A DNA stretch of 14,710 nucleotides from an uncultured Sutterella sp. Its GTDB lineage: Bacteria; Pseudomonadota; Gammaproteobacteria; Burkholderiales; Burkholderiaceae_F. A model generated the notes under the pieces. The model did no database searches and was not told where the DNA came from. It worked only from the letters and a program-made list of their open reading frames with translations. Position numbers and translations under genes: made by a program. This document shows positions 5,213 through 13,233 of the stretch, in pieces. Position 1 is the stretch's first letter. Every line of letters starts with the position of its first letter. The stretch spans positions 1 to 14,710 of the forward strand of contig URFF01000045.1 in assembly GCA_900546995.1 (NCBI GenBank), read 5' to 3'.

Positions 5213-6427
5213 ATGCCGACAAAAAACGATTGCCCACGACAATCGATGAGAGTGCCTCGCGTTGTTTGGGTTTTAGGCTTTGTCAGTTTGTTGATGGATA
5301 TTTCTTCGGAAATGATTCATGCCGTTTTGCCCCTTTTTATGTCAACGACCTTGGGGGCGAGTGCGGTTTGGATTGGTTTGGTGGAAGGAATAGGAGAAGG
5401 GGGCGCCTTACTCAGTAAGGTGTTTTCCGGTGTGATCGCTGATCGTTTCGGGCATAAGAAATGGCTGGTTTTCTTGGGGTACTTCTTAGGGGTGATTTCT
5501 AAACCAATTTTTGCCTTAGCTTCCAGCATGCCTGTCGTTTTAGGTGCGAGGCTTTTTGATCGAATCGGAAAAGGCATTCGAGGGGCACCCCGCGATGCCA
5601 TCATTGCCGATGTCACCCCGACAGCCATTCAAGGAGCCGCCTATGGGCTGCGCCAGTCACTGGATGCCGCGGGGGCTTTTGTTGGGCCGGCAATCGTCAC
5701 TTTACTACTTCTATTCTGGACGGATAATTTCCGGGAAATTTTCTACATAGCCTTCATTCCTGGAATTGCCTGCCTGTTATTGATTCTCTTTGGCGTTGAA
5801 AACACACAAGTCGATTCCGAAGTTCATCCAGCGATGACTCTTTCTGAATTATTCGGTGTGGTGACACCAGCCTTACGAAAAATCATTTTCCTCGGTGTGC
5901 TCTTTTCCTTAGCGCGATTTTCCAACGCTTTCATCGTGTTGCGAGCTGCTGATGTCGGTGTTGCCACTGCATTGATTCCGATGGTGATGGTTTTAATGAA
6001 CATTGCGTTCTCTTTGTCGAGTTATCCCTTTGGTTTTTTGAGTGATCGGGTTTCTCCCACTAAGCTTTTAATGTTGGGGTTGGTTTTTCTGATCCTGTCT
6101 GATGTTGTTTTCGCAGCGGCTGACACGCCTTACGGTATCTTGGTAGGGGTTATTTTGTTTGGACTGCATTTGGGCGCCACTCAGGGTATTTTCGCGACGT
6201 TAGTCGCTTCTGTGGCGGATTCCGCTCGTCGAGCAACGGCATTCGGTTTATTTAATTCCTTTAGTGGGATTAGTTTATTGGCGGCAGGGCTGGTTGCGGG
6301 ACTCTTATGGGAACTCTACGGCCCCTGTTATTCATTTCTAGGCGGCGCCTTTTTTGCGTTTTGCACTCTTTTAATTTGTCTTTGGATGCAATACAAAACG
6401 AATACTGGCACAACTAAAGTTCGTTAG
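5213..6427 (+). CDS. MFS transporter under the TTTGAC array
   Basis: This is a 404-residue major facilitator superfamily permease of the inner membrane with about 12 membrane segments. Motif A is seen as FSGVIADRFGHKK (71-83), and DRIGKGIRGAPRDA (116-129) marks a broad clade of MFS proteins often left without a substrate. Gln148 and Gly153/Gly158 lie in the GAAYGLRQSLDAAGAFVGP helix. The start chosen is ATG 5213 because AGGAG (5203-5207) is five bases upstream; the frame also opens with a GTG at 5192, but that lacks a ribosome site and coincides with the likely transcription start. The stop overlaps the convergent lspA stop by 4 bases. The substrate is unknown. Shared control with the PAP2-EptA gene suggests an envelope-stress or efflux role, which is inference only. 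Confidence 0.9.
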   Translation: MPTKNDCPRQSMRVPRVVWVLGFVSLLMDISSEMIHAVLPLFMSTTLGASAVWIGLVEGIGEGGALLSKVFSGVIADRFGHKKWLVFLGYFLGVISKPIFALASSMPVVLGARLFDRIGKGIRGAPRDAIIADVTPTAIQGAAYGLRQSLDAAGAFVGPAIVTLLLLFWTDNFREIFYIAFIPGIACLLLILFGVENTQVDSEVHPAMTLSELFGVVTPALRKIIFLGVLFSLARFSNAFIVLRAADVGVATALIPMVMVLMNIAFSLSSYPFGFLSDRVSPTKLLMLGLVFLILSDVVFAAADTPYGILVGVILFGLHLGATQGIFATLVASVADSARRATAFGLFNSFSGISLLAAGLVAGLLWELYGPCYSFLGGAFFAFCTLLICLWMQYKTNTGTTKVR

Positions 6428-6939
6428 TGCTTTGAGTTTAACTTTTCTTCTAAAAAACTTTCTAGAATCAAAAGCCCAGCACCACAGACAATGGCGATAT
6501 CGGCGACATTAAAGGCCGGCCAGTGCCAATGACCGAGATAAAAGTCTAGAAAGTCAACCACGTAACCATATAGAATTCGGTCAATCAAGTTGCCGACAGC
6601 GCCGGCCATAATGAGGGATAAAGCCAGACAGAAAAGGCGTTGAGTCGAGTGTTTGCCAATAAAGTAAACACACAGAATCGCAGCGACAATTGCGATCAAG
6701 GAGAAAAAGTACAGTTGCCAACCGTCGTGACCGGCTAAAAACGAGAAAGCCGCTCCTCGATTATGGGCAAGCACCAAGTTGAAAAAAGACGTGACCGGGC
6801 GAACTTCACCAGGGAAAAATTGGCTTTCAAAATACCGCTTGGTTAGAAAATCAACGATAAGTACCAAGGCGCTCAAACCCATCCAGGGGGCAAGCCCCCG
6901 GATGGAAAATACGGTTTGATGTTGAGCGCTATTTTTCAC
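6424..6939 (-). CDS. lspA: Lipoprotein signal peptidase (prolipoprotein signal peptidase II)
   Basis: This inner-membrane aspartic peptidase cleaves signal peptides of diacylglyceryl-modified prolipoproteins before the +1 cysteine. Four membrane helices are evident. The family motifs are present: Asp30 (VDFLTK), NRGAAFSF (60-67), GNLIDR with catalytic Asp120, and AFNVAD with catalytic Asp147. The length of 171 residues is normal. The start is a GTG at 6939, three bases after the ileS stop, with no clear ribosome site, so translational coupling to ileS is likely. ATG at 6882 (residue 20) would lie inside a GC-rich hairpin and is less likely. It is the last gene of the ribF-ileS-lspA operon; no ispH or coaBC follows, and it runs into the convergent MFS gene. 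Confidence 0.96.
   Translation of the reverse strand: MKNSAQHQTVFSIRGLAPWMGLSALVLIVDFLTKRYFESQFFPGEVRPVTSFFNLVLAHNRGAAFSFLAGHDGWQLYFFSLIAIVAAILCVYFIGKHSTQRLFCLALSLIMAGAVGNLIDRILYGYVVDFLDFYLGHWHWPAFNVADIAIVCGAGLLILESFLEEKLNSKH
6881..6903 (-). other. GC-rich hairpin within the lspA coding start
   Basis: ATCC-A-GGGGG (6881-6890) pairs with CCCCC-GGAT (6895-6903) around the tetraloop CAAG, nine base pairs with one bulged A. In the mRNA it starts 36 bases after the lspA GTG. It stands out from the AT-rich surroundings and could slow early elongation or affect initiation. It could also simply reflect codon choice. Confidence 0.5.
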
Positions 6940-6942
6940 AGC

Positions 6943-9795
6943 TTAGGCAAAGCGGCGTGTTTCACCGGCACCGAACAAGTTTTCAGCGCAACGAGCGCAA
7001 AGTCCGGGGTGACCCTCAACAGAGCCCACAGTCGCCGTGTAATGCCAGCAGCGAGAGCACTTCGGTTTCGCTGAGGCGTGAACATCAATCGAACGAACGC
7101 CCTTCGTAAGGGTTGCGCGACTTGTGATCATCACGAAGCGAAGTTCATCGCCTAAACTAGCGAGCATGTCGTACTCTTCACCTTCGGCACTAATCGTCAC
7201 TTCAGCCTGTAAGCTGGAGCCAACCTTGCCTTCGGCGCGAAGCGTTTCGATTTCCTTTTGCACGTCCGTACGAACGGCGCGGATTTCTTCCCACTTCTTC
7301 AGTAAGAGGTCGCTATCCTTGACTTCAGGCAAGTTGAAGAACTCTTCGGTGAAAATGGAGACGGATTTGCCCGGCTCGAAAATCGCGAAGGCTTCTTCAG
7401 CGGTGAAGGAAAGGATCGGGGCCATCAAACGAAGATAGGCAGCTGTGATGTACCAAAGTGCGGTTTGCGCAGAGCGGCGAGCCTTACCGGTTGTTGCCGT
7501 TGTGTAGAGACGGTCTTTGAGAATATCCAGATAGAAGCTACCCAAATCTTCGCTTGCGAACGCTTGCAATTTGGCCACAATTGGGTGGAAGTCATTGTCG
7601 TTATAAAGTTCAATGATTTCCTTTTGCAATTGGGCAGTGCGAGCGATCGCCCAACGATCCAACTCAATGAGTTCATCGACCGGTAAGGCATCTTTGTTGA
7701 TATCGAAGTCACTCGTGTTCGCGAGCAAGAAGCGCAATGTATTGCGGATGCGGCGATAGGCATCGGTGACGTGCTTCACAATCGTCTTACCGAAACTTAA
7801 TTCACCGGAGTAATCGGTTGAGGCGACCCATAGACGAACGATTTCGGCACCATAGGTCTTCGCGGCATCCATAAGCTGAACGGTATTGCCCAAGCTCTTA
7901 CTCATCTTGCGACCCTGTTCGTCAACGGTAAAGCCGTGCGTTAACAGGCCGTTATACGGTGCTCTGCCATCGAGCATCGCACCGATCAAAAGTGAGGAGT
8001 GGAACCAACCGCGGTGTTGGTCGCTACCTTCGAGGTAAAGATCGATCGGGAAATCCAACTTATCTTTATGAGAGCCGCGAACAACGGTCGCGTGGGTCGA
8101 ACCGGAGTCAAACCACACGTCCAAAATATCCGTGGTCTTGTCATAAAGCTTGGCTTCTTCGGCGGGCATGAAGTCTTCGGCTTTGGCCTGCGTCCAGGTT
8201 TCAATGCCGCCTTTTTCAACCATCTTGGCGACTTCTTCCATGATCTCGAGCGTTCTCGGGTGAAGTTTCCCTGTTTCTTTATGCGTAAAGAAGGGAAGCG
8301 GCACGCCCCAGTTGCGTTGACGCGAGATACACCAGTCAGGGCGGTTAGCGATCATGGCGTGCAAGCGGTTATAACCCCAGCTCGGGTAGAACTTGGTGGC
8401 GTCAACGGCTTCAAGAGCCACTTCGCGCAAGCTCTTTTCCTGTTCAGTACCGATTGCGGGACGCGTGTCTTCGGTGCTCTTATCCATGCGGATGAACCAT
8501 TGGCTTGTCGCACGGTAAATGAGTGGGGTCTTGTGGCGCCAGCAGTGCATGTAGCTGTGAAGCATTTCGCCGTGCGCTAAAAGATTGCCTGATTCTTGAA
8601 GTTTTTCCGTGATGACCGGTTGCGCTTTCCAGATGTGCATGCCACCGAAAAGGGGCAGGCTTTGAGCATAAACACCGTTACCTTGAACAGGATTCAAAAT
8701 GTCATCGTTGTGACCGCCGTAACGCTTGAAGGTATTGAAGTCATCCACACCATAAGCAGGAGCCGAGTGGACGATGCCGGTACCGGTTGAGGTATCAACA
8801 TAATCGGCTAATTGCACGGGGCTAAAGCGATCGTAGAAAGGATCGAAGGCAGCTAACGGATGTTTAAAACGAACGCCTTCGAATTGAGCGCCCTTGGCAG
8901 TTGCAACGATATGACCTTCAAAACCGTAGCGCTTGAGGCTTTCTTCGGTCAGTTTGTCATTGAGAATCAGGTAACGATCACCGCAGTCGACCAAGGCGTA
9001 GTCCAATTCCGGATGCATGTTAAGTGCTTGGTTGGATGGGATGGTCCAAGGTGTGGTCGTCCAAATCACGGTACTCACGGGCTTGTCGAGCGTGTGACCA
9101 AAGGCCTTGGCGACACGGTCGGCGTCTTCGGCAAAAAGCGGGAACGCCACATCAATCGTCGGGCTCTTGATGTCTTTGTATTCCACTTCGGCTTCTGCCA
9201 GAGCCGATTGGCAATCAAAGCACCAGTTCACAGGCTTTAAGCCACGGTAGACGTAGCCCTTTTTCATGATTTCAGCCAAAACACGGATTTCAGCGGCTTC
9301 CGTGTCATAGCGAAGCGTCAGGTACGGGTCGTCCCAGTCGCCCAATACCCCCATGCGCATGAAGCTTGTCTTTTGTTTGGCGACTTGCTCGTGGGCGTAT
9401 TGACGAGCCTTGGCTTGCAATTCCACAATCGGAAGATTCTTACCGTAGAGTTTCTCGATTTGGATTTCGATCGGCATGCCGTGGCAGTCCCAACCCGGGA
9501 CATACGGGGCATCGTAGCCCATTAGCGTACGCGACTTTAAGATAATGTCTTTGAGTGTTTTGTTAATCCCATGGCCTAAGTGAAGATCACCGTTGGCGTA
9601 CGGCGGGCCGTCGTGCAAAATGAACGTTTTGCGGCCTTTGCGAGCTTTACGGATCTCGCCGTAAATGTCTTTTTCATGCCATTCTTTAACCCATTGCGGT
9701 TCGCGAGCGGGCAAATTGCCACGCATGGGAAACGGGGTATCCGGCAAATTAAGTGGGTATTTTTGTTGGCTTTGATCTTCGTTGGATTTGGCCAT
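6943..9795 (-). CDS. ileS: Isoleucyl-tRNA synthetase
   Basis: This cytoplasmic class Ia synthetase charges tRNA-Ile with isoleucine and hydrolyses mischarged valine. The 950-residue length is usual for the bacterial type. Seen in order are the HIGH-type motif HLGH (72-75, in PYANGDLHLGHG), the editing domain with TTTPWTIPSN (246-255) and GVDDFN (349-354), SRQRNWGVPLP (491-501), KMSKS (630-634), the tRNA-binding helical domain, and a C-terminal zinc knuckle with Cys913, Cys916, Cys933 and Cys936. The ATG at 9795 has AGGAG seven bases upstream. It sits between ribF and lspA, the standard proteobacterial order. A hairpin in the leader overlaps its ribosome site. Confidence 0.98.
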   Translation of the reverse strand: MAKSNEDQSQQKYPLNLPDTPFPMRGNLPAREPQWVKEWHEKDIYGEIRKARKGRKTFILHDGPPYANGDLHLGHGINKTLKDIILKSRTLMGYDAPYVPGWDCHGMPIEIQIEKLYGKNLPIVELQAKARQYAHEQVAKQKTSFMRMGVLGDWDDPYLTLRYDTEAAEIRVLAEIMKKGYVYRGLKPVNWCFDCQSALAEAEVEYKDIKSPTIDVAFPLFAEDADRVAKAFGHTLDKPVSTVIWTTTPWTIPSNQALNMHPELDYALVDCGDRYLILNDKLTEESLKRYGFEGHIVATAKGAQFEGVRFKHPLAAFDPFYDRFSPVQLADYVDTSTGTGIVHSAPAYGVDDFNTFKRYGGHNDDILNPVQGNGVYAQSLPLFGGMHIWKAQPVITEKLQESGNLLAHGEMLHSYMHCWRHKTPLIYRATSQWFIRMDKSTEDTRPAIGTEQEKSLREVALEAVDATKFYPSWGYNRLHAMIANRPDWCISRQRNWGVPLPFFTHKETGKLHPRTLEIMEEVAKMVEKGGIETWTQAKAEDFMPAEEAKLYDKTTDILDVWFDSGSTHATVVRGSHKDKLDFPIDLYLEGSDQHRGWFHSSLLIGAMLDGRAPYNGLLTHGFTVDEQGRKMSKSLGNTVQLMDAAKTYGAEIVRLWVASTDYSGELSFGKTIVKHVTDAYRRIRNTLRFLLANTSDFDINKDALPVDELIELDRWAIARTAQLQKEIIELYNDNDFHPIVAKLQAFASEDLGSFYLDILKDRLYTTATTGKARRSAQTALWYITAAYLRLMAPILSFTAEEAFAIFEPGKSVSIFTEEFFNLPEVKDSDLLLKKWEEIRAVRTDVQKEIETLRAEGKVGSSLQAEVTISAEGEEYDMLASLGDELRFVMITSRATLTKGVRSIDVHASAKPKCSRCWHYTATVGSVEGHPGLCARCAENLFGAGETRRFA

Positions 9796-9883
9796 GGTAA
9801 TCTCCTTGGTCCCCTCGGACTCTTCAAGGTTGTTTAAATAACAAAACGTACGAATTTTTCTTTCCGGCTTCGCACCTACCGGG
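9796..9883 (-). promoter_or_regulatory. ribF-ileS spacer with a hairpin over the ileS ribosome site
   Basis: This is an 88-base spacer. CCTTG (9804-9808) pairs with CAAGG (9825-9829), with an inner TCC (9810-9812) / GGA (9817-9819). On the minus strand the AGGAG ribosome site of ileS (9806-9802) lies partly in the 3' arm. This could hold back ileS translation. No clear separate promoter was fixed, so read-through from ribF is assumed. Confidence 0.4.
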
Positions 9884-10858
9884 TTATGGCATTAAGTCAT
9901 TATCTGACTGTGCCAGGCCGACAATGCCACGCGCCTTTTGCGCGTCTGCATTGATGGCAGCCTTCAGTTCATCGAGGCTATTGAATTTTTTATCGTCACG
10001 CAATTTTTCAAGAAACTCCACCCGAACGATTTTGCCGTAGCAGTCGGCGTGATAGTCGAAAATGTGCGTTTCCAAAAGATATTTTTTCGGTTGTCCTTCC
10101 GTTAAAGTCGGGCGACAGGTAATCGTGGCAACGCCTCCTAACGGATAGGGTGCCAGACCTTGAACAAAGACAGCGTAGACACCGCGCACGGCTGGTTCGC
10201 CGTGACGGTCAACAGGGATGCAATCCATGTTGATGGTCGGAAAACCCAGTTGACGACCGATTTCCTGACCATGTACGACGCGGCCAGTGATGTGATAGTG
10301 GTGTCCCAAAAGTTGGTTTACTTCCCACATGTCGTTATCGGCTAAGGCCTGACGCAATCGGGTGCTTGAAATCCGGGACGATCCATGAAAAAGGGTTGGC
10401 GAGACCCAGACTTCAAAGCCGAGTTCTTTTCCGAGCGCTTTTAAATCTTGAACGTTACCTGTGCCCTTATAGCCAAAATGGAAATCTTCACCCACCGTTA
10501 CCCAGCGAGCGTGCAATCCTTCGACAATGATTTCTTCGGCAAATTGCCGAGGTGTCATGTGTGCAAGTCTTTCATTGAAATTGAGGAAAAAGACTCGCTG
10601 GATACCACAGGCTGCAATATCAAGCACTTTGTCTCGCAAGTTATTGACTCTCGGTAAAAACTCTCCCTTCCCCGCTAATACTTCTTTGGGATGCGGTTCA
10701 AAAGTGACTGCGCACGGCAAAAGTCCCCGTTCGCCTGCCGCGTGAACGACCTCTTCGAGTAAAGCCTGATGGCCTCTGTGCACACCGTCAAAATTTCCGA
10801 TGGCGATCGCACAGTCCATTTTTCTAATTTCTTCAGGTAGGCCTCTAAATACTTTCAT
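9884..10858 (-). CDS. ribF: Bifunctional riboflavin kinase / FAD synthetase
   Basis: This cytoplasmic enzyme phosphorylates riboflavin to FMN and adenylates FMN to FAD. The N-terminal nucleotidyltransferase half shows GNFDGVHRGH (21-30) with the HxGH-type HRGH, and ISSTRLR (163-169). The C-terminal riboflavin kinase half shows GRQLGFPTIN (201-210), the GGVATITCRPT stretch (241-251) and LLETHIFDY with the likely catalytic base Glu263. The length of 324 residues is typical. The ATG at 10858 has GGAAGAG just upstream. It is the first gene of the leftward ribF-ileS-lspA operon, divergent from purN. Confidence 0.97.
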   Translation of the reverse strand: MKVFRGLPEEIRKMDCAIAIGNFDGVHRGHQALLEEVVHAAGERGLLPCAVTFEPHPKEVLAGKGEFLPRVNNLRDKVLDIAACGIQRVFFLNFNERLAHMTPRQFAEEIIVEGLHARWVTVGEDFHFGYKGTGNVQDLKALGKELGFEVWVSPTLFHGSSRISSTRLRQALADNDMWEVNQLLGHHYHITGRVVHGQEIGRQLGFPTINMDCIPVDRHGEPAVRGVYAVFVQGLAPYPLGGVATITCRPTLTEGQPKKYLLETHIFDYHADCYGKIVRVEFLEKLRDDKKFNSLDELKAAINADAQKARGIVGLAQSDNDLMP

Positions 10859-10884
10859 TTCTCTTCCAAAAAACTAGACGAGCC

Positions 10885-10893
10885 ATTTTATCA
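10885..10893 (-). promoter_or_regulatory. Extended -10 promoter for ribF operon
   Basis: On the minus strand TGATAAAAT (10893-10885) is an extended -10 (TG-n-TAAAAT). It lies 26 bases upstream of the ribF ATG, giving a leader of roughly 20 bases. No strong -35 is visible, which extended -10 promoters do not require. Confidence 0.5.
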
Positions 10894-10997
10894 AAAAGGC
10901 GGTATCAACATTTTCGTTCGATAGGCGAATTGGCCTAATTTTTCAACACTTTTCTCATTCAATAGTTCTCAATGGACAAAGAGTTAAGACGGGCGCA

Positions 10998-11006
10998 TGT
11001 TAAAAT
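10998..11006 (+). promoter_or_regulatory. Extended -10 promoter for purN
   Basis: TGTTAAAAT (10998-11006) is an extended -10 of the form TG-n-TAAAAT, 36 bases upstream of the purN ATG. No well-spaced -35 was found; TGGACA at 10973 is 22 bases away. The divergent ribF promoter lies about 105 bases to the left. No PurR-type operator palindrome was recognised. Confidence 0.5.
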
Positions 11007-11042
11007 TTGCCCATTGTTTGAAGTCGTTTTGTTTTTTTATAT

Positions 11043-11696
11043 ATGAAAAAAATCGTGGTTTTAATTTCCGGTCGCGGCAGTAACTTTGTGGCGATCGAAG
11101 AGACGGCTTTGCGTGAAGCCTGGAGTAGTTCAATCGGAGCGCAAATTGTTGCCGTTATTTCCAACCGTCCGGATGCCAAGGGACTTTCGTTAGCGAAAGA
11201 GTACGGTATTGAAACAGCCATCGTTGATCATAAAGCCTTTGATTCACGGGAAGCGTTTGAAGAAAAGTTGGCTCAAGTCATTCAATCCTATGAGCCGGAT
11301 CTGATTGTTCTAGCAGGTTTTATGCGCATTCTGACGGAAGGCTTTGTCAATCGTTTCGCTGGAAAGATTCTCAATATTCATCCGGCGATTTTGCCTTCCT
11401 TTAAGGGCTTGGATACGCATCAGAGAGCCATTGATGCCGGTGTTCGCGTGCATGGAACAACCGTTCACTTTGTGACGGCCGACTTGGACGGTGGCCCGAT
11501 TATCGCTCAAGCGGTTGTGCCGGTTTTGCCAAGCGACGATGCGCATACTCTGGCCGATCGGGTGTTGGGCTATGAACATCAGATTTACGCCCGAGCGGTC
11601 AAGGCTTGCATTACGGGTGCTGTGCGTTACGAAAATGGTCGGGCCGTGATGGATAATGAAACCGCCCGTTATTTGACTTTATTTGGGAAGGCTTAA
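11043..11696 (+). CDS. purN: Phosphoribosylglycinamide formyltransferase (GART)
   Basis: This enzyme transfers a formyl group from 10-formyltetrahydrofolate to GAR, the third step of purine synthesis, in the cytoplasm. The phosphate-binding SGRGSNF (9-15) is present, as are catalytic Asn111 and His113 in NIHPAILPSF, the HGTTVHFV stretch (137-144) and Asp149 in LDGG. These correspond to E. coli Asn106, His108 and Asp144 with a constant offset of five. The 217-residue length is normal. MKKIVVLISGRGSN is the canonical N-terminus, yet the ATG at 11043 is preceded by a T-rich stretch with no Shine-Dalgarno sequence. The methyltransferase gene begins three bases after the stop, so the two are co-transcribed. 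Confidence 0.97.
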   Translation: MKKIVVLISGRGSNFVAIEETALREAWSSSIGAQIVAVISNRPDAKGLSLAKEYGIETAIVDHKAFDSREAFEEKLAQVIQSYEPDLIVLAGFMRILTEGFVNRFAGKILNIHPAILPSFKGLDTHQRAIDAGVRVHGTTVHFVTADLDGGPIIAQAVVPVLPSDDAHTLADRVLGYEHQIYARAVKACITGAVRYENGRAVMDNETARYLTLFGKA

Positions 11697-11699
11697 AAA

Positions 11700-13166
11700 A
11701 TGCCTCAACAAAAGCGTTTTGCTTCCAAGGCGCCTAAGCGCCAATACACCGAAAGACAACGTGCGGCGCGAGCCCGTCAAATTCAGCAGGCACATTCGCA
11801 GACTCGTGAAGAGCGTCAGCGTGCGGCCGGCGCGAAACCTGACTTGGCTCATCGTCAAGTCCGTACATCGGGTCCTCGCATTACCGGTCTGATTGTGGAT
11901 GAACTTTCCCGTGCTTTGGGGACGGTTTTGAAGCTTGACGGTCCGGCTGACGTCTTGATGAGTCGCTTTTTCCGACTCAATCATAAGTTGGGGGCACGGG
12001 ATCGTAGTGTGATCGCGGAGGCTATTTTCTACGCTTTGCGTCATCTCTCAACATTGACCTGGCAGATGAAGCCCGCAGTGCCCGTCAGAGCGCCTCGCTT
12101 AACGGCGTTGGTGACGTTAAGCCGCATCTATGGGCGAGAAGCATTGGATCCAAAAATTGTTGGTAATGATGCGGTAGCCCTCGATAATTGCCTTCGATCA
12201 AAAGTTGAAAATGCAACGCCTTTTGTGCAGTCTGAATTGCCGTACTGGCTCTACGAGCGACTTTTGGATCAATTTGGTGAAGCGTCTTCCGATCTTTTTG
12301 AAGCGATGAAAGAAGGCGCTCCCTTGGATTTGCGCGTCAATACGCTTAAAGCGCGCCGCGAAGAGGTTTTGGCGGAATTGGCCGAACATGGTGTCGAGGC
12401 CATGCCCACCCCTTTGTCACCCGAAGGAATTCGGTTAACGACAAAACCCGGTTTAACGAGTTGGCCTCTTTATAAGGACGGCAAAATTGATGTGCAGGAT
12501 GAGGGCAGTCAGCTCATCGCCCGATTGGTGCAACCTCGGCGTGGTGAAATGGTTTGTGACTTCTGTGCCGGAGCCGGTGGTAAAACATTGGCTCTTGGTG
12601 CCATGATGAAATCAACCGGCCGCCTTTATGCTTTTGATGTCAACGAAAAGCGACTGGCTGGTTTAACGCCTCGCATGCGTCGTGCTGGATTAAGCAACGT
12701 GCACCCGATTGCGATTAAGAGTGAGCGTGATCAACGAGTCAAACGTCTGGCTGGAAAATTTGATCGCGTTTTGGTGGATGCGCCTTGTTCAGGAACGGGG
12801 ACGCTGCGGCGCAACCCGGATCTTAAATGGCGAATGAGTGAAGAGGAGCTTGAACGCATCAAGAGTATTCAAGCTGACGTGCTCAACGCCGCAGCCCGTT
12901 TAGTCAAGAGCGGTGGTCGCTTAGTGTATGCGACGTGCTCACTTTTGCGAGAAGAAAATCAGGCGGCTATCGAAGCGTTTTTGCAAGTGCATCCTGAATT
13001 TGAGCAACTCGATGCGACGGAAATTTTGACTAAACAGGGTGTTGAGTTGCCCCAATGCACGCGTGATCAGGCTCCGTATTTTGTGATGGCGCCTCATCAA
13101 AGCGGTACGGACGGCTTTTTCGGTGCCGTGTTGCAGAAAAAAACCTTAACCAATGAAAAACCGTAA
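11700..13166 (+). CDS. RsmB/NOP-family rRNA (cytosine-5) methyltransferase
   Basis: This SAM-dependent RNA m5C methyltransferase is probably an rRNA-modifying enzyme of the RsmB type. Residues 61-125 resemble the NusB-like RNA-binding domain of RsmB (LGARDRSVIAEAIFYALRHL, 97-116). The Rossmann methyltransferase part has the SAM loop DFCAGAGGKT (287-296), motif IV VDAPCSGTG with Cys363, and motif VI ATCSLL with catalytic Cys413, the two-cysteine signature of this family. Residues 1-60 are an extra, strongly basic, Arg/Gln-rich segment. The start at 11700 follows the purN stop by three bases, with GGGAAGG as ribosome site. Many Burkholderiales carry this gene next to purN in addition to the canonical rsmB, so the exact target base is left open. 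Confidence 0.92.
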   Translation: MPQQKRFASKAPKRQYTERQRAARARQIQQAHSQTREERQRAAGAKPDLAHRQVRTSGPRITGLIVDELSRALGTVLKLDGPADVLMSRFFRLNHKLGARDRSVIAEAIFYALRHLSTLTWQMKPAVPVRAPRLTALVTLSRIYGREALDPKIVGNDAVALDNCLRSKVENATPFVQSELPYWLYERLLDQFGEASSDLFEAMKEGAPLDLRVNTLKARREEVLAELAEHGVEAMPTPLSPEGIRLTTKPGLTSWPLYKDGKIDVQDEGSQLIARLVQPRRGEMVCDFCAGAGGKTLALGAMMKSTGRLYAFDVNEKRLAGLTPRMRRAGLSNVHPIAIKSERDQRVKRLAGKFDRVLVDAPCSGTGTLRRNPDLKWRMSEEELERIKSIQADVLNAAARLVKSGGRLVYATCSLLREENQAAIEAFLQVHPEFEQLDATEILTKQGVELPQCTRDQAPYFVMAPHQSGTDGFFGAVLQKKTLTNEKP

Positions 13167-13186
13167 AGAACGAATTGGTGTATAAG

Positions 13187-13216
13187 AGAAAGGGTGCCTG
13201 TGGCACCTTTTCTTTC
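13187..13216 (+). terminator. Hairpin terminator after the methyltransferase gene
   Basis: AGAAAGGGTGCC (13187-13198) pairs with GGCACCTTTTCT (13202-13213), twelve base pairs with one wobble around a TGT loop. The T-rich 3' arm runs into TTTC. It ends 20 bases before the next ATG, so it separates purN and its partner from the MFS gene or, if transcription starts upstream at the TATAAG of 13181-13186, sits in that gene's leader. Confidence 0.7.
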
Positions 13217-13233
13217 AAGAGTCTGAGATTGAG

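Noticed and set aside
7999..8580. 193-codon open frame on the plus strand
   Set aside because: It is fully antisense to ileS, whose catalytic motifs are intact; the long frame is a by-product of its codon use.
9844..9883. CCGG...CCGG inverted repeat downstream of ribF as a terminator
   Set aside because: The stem is about four pairs and ileS follows on the same strand as in the standard operon.
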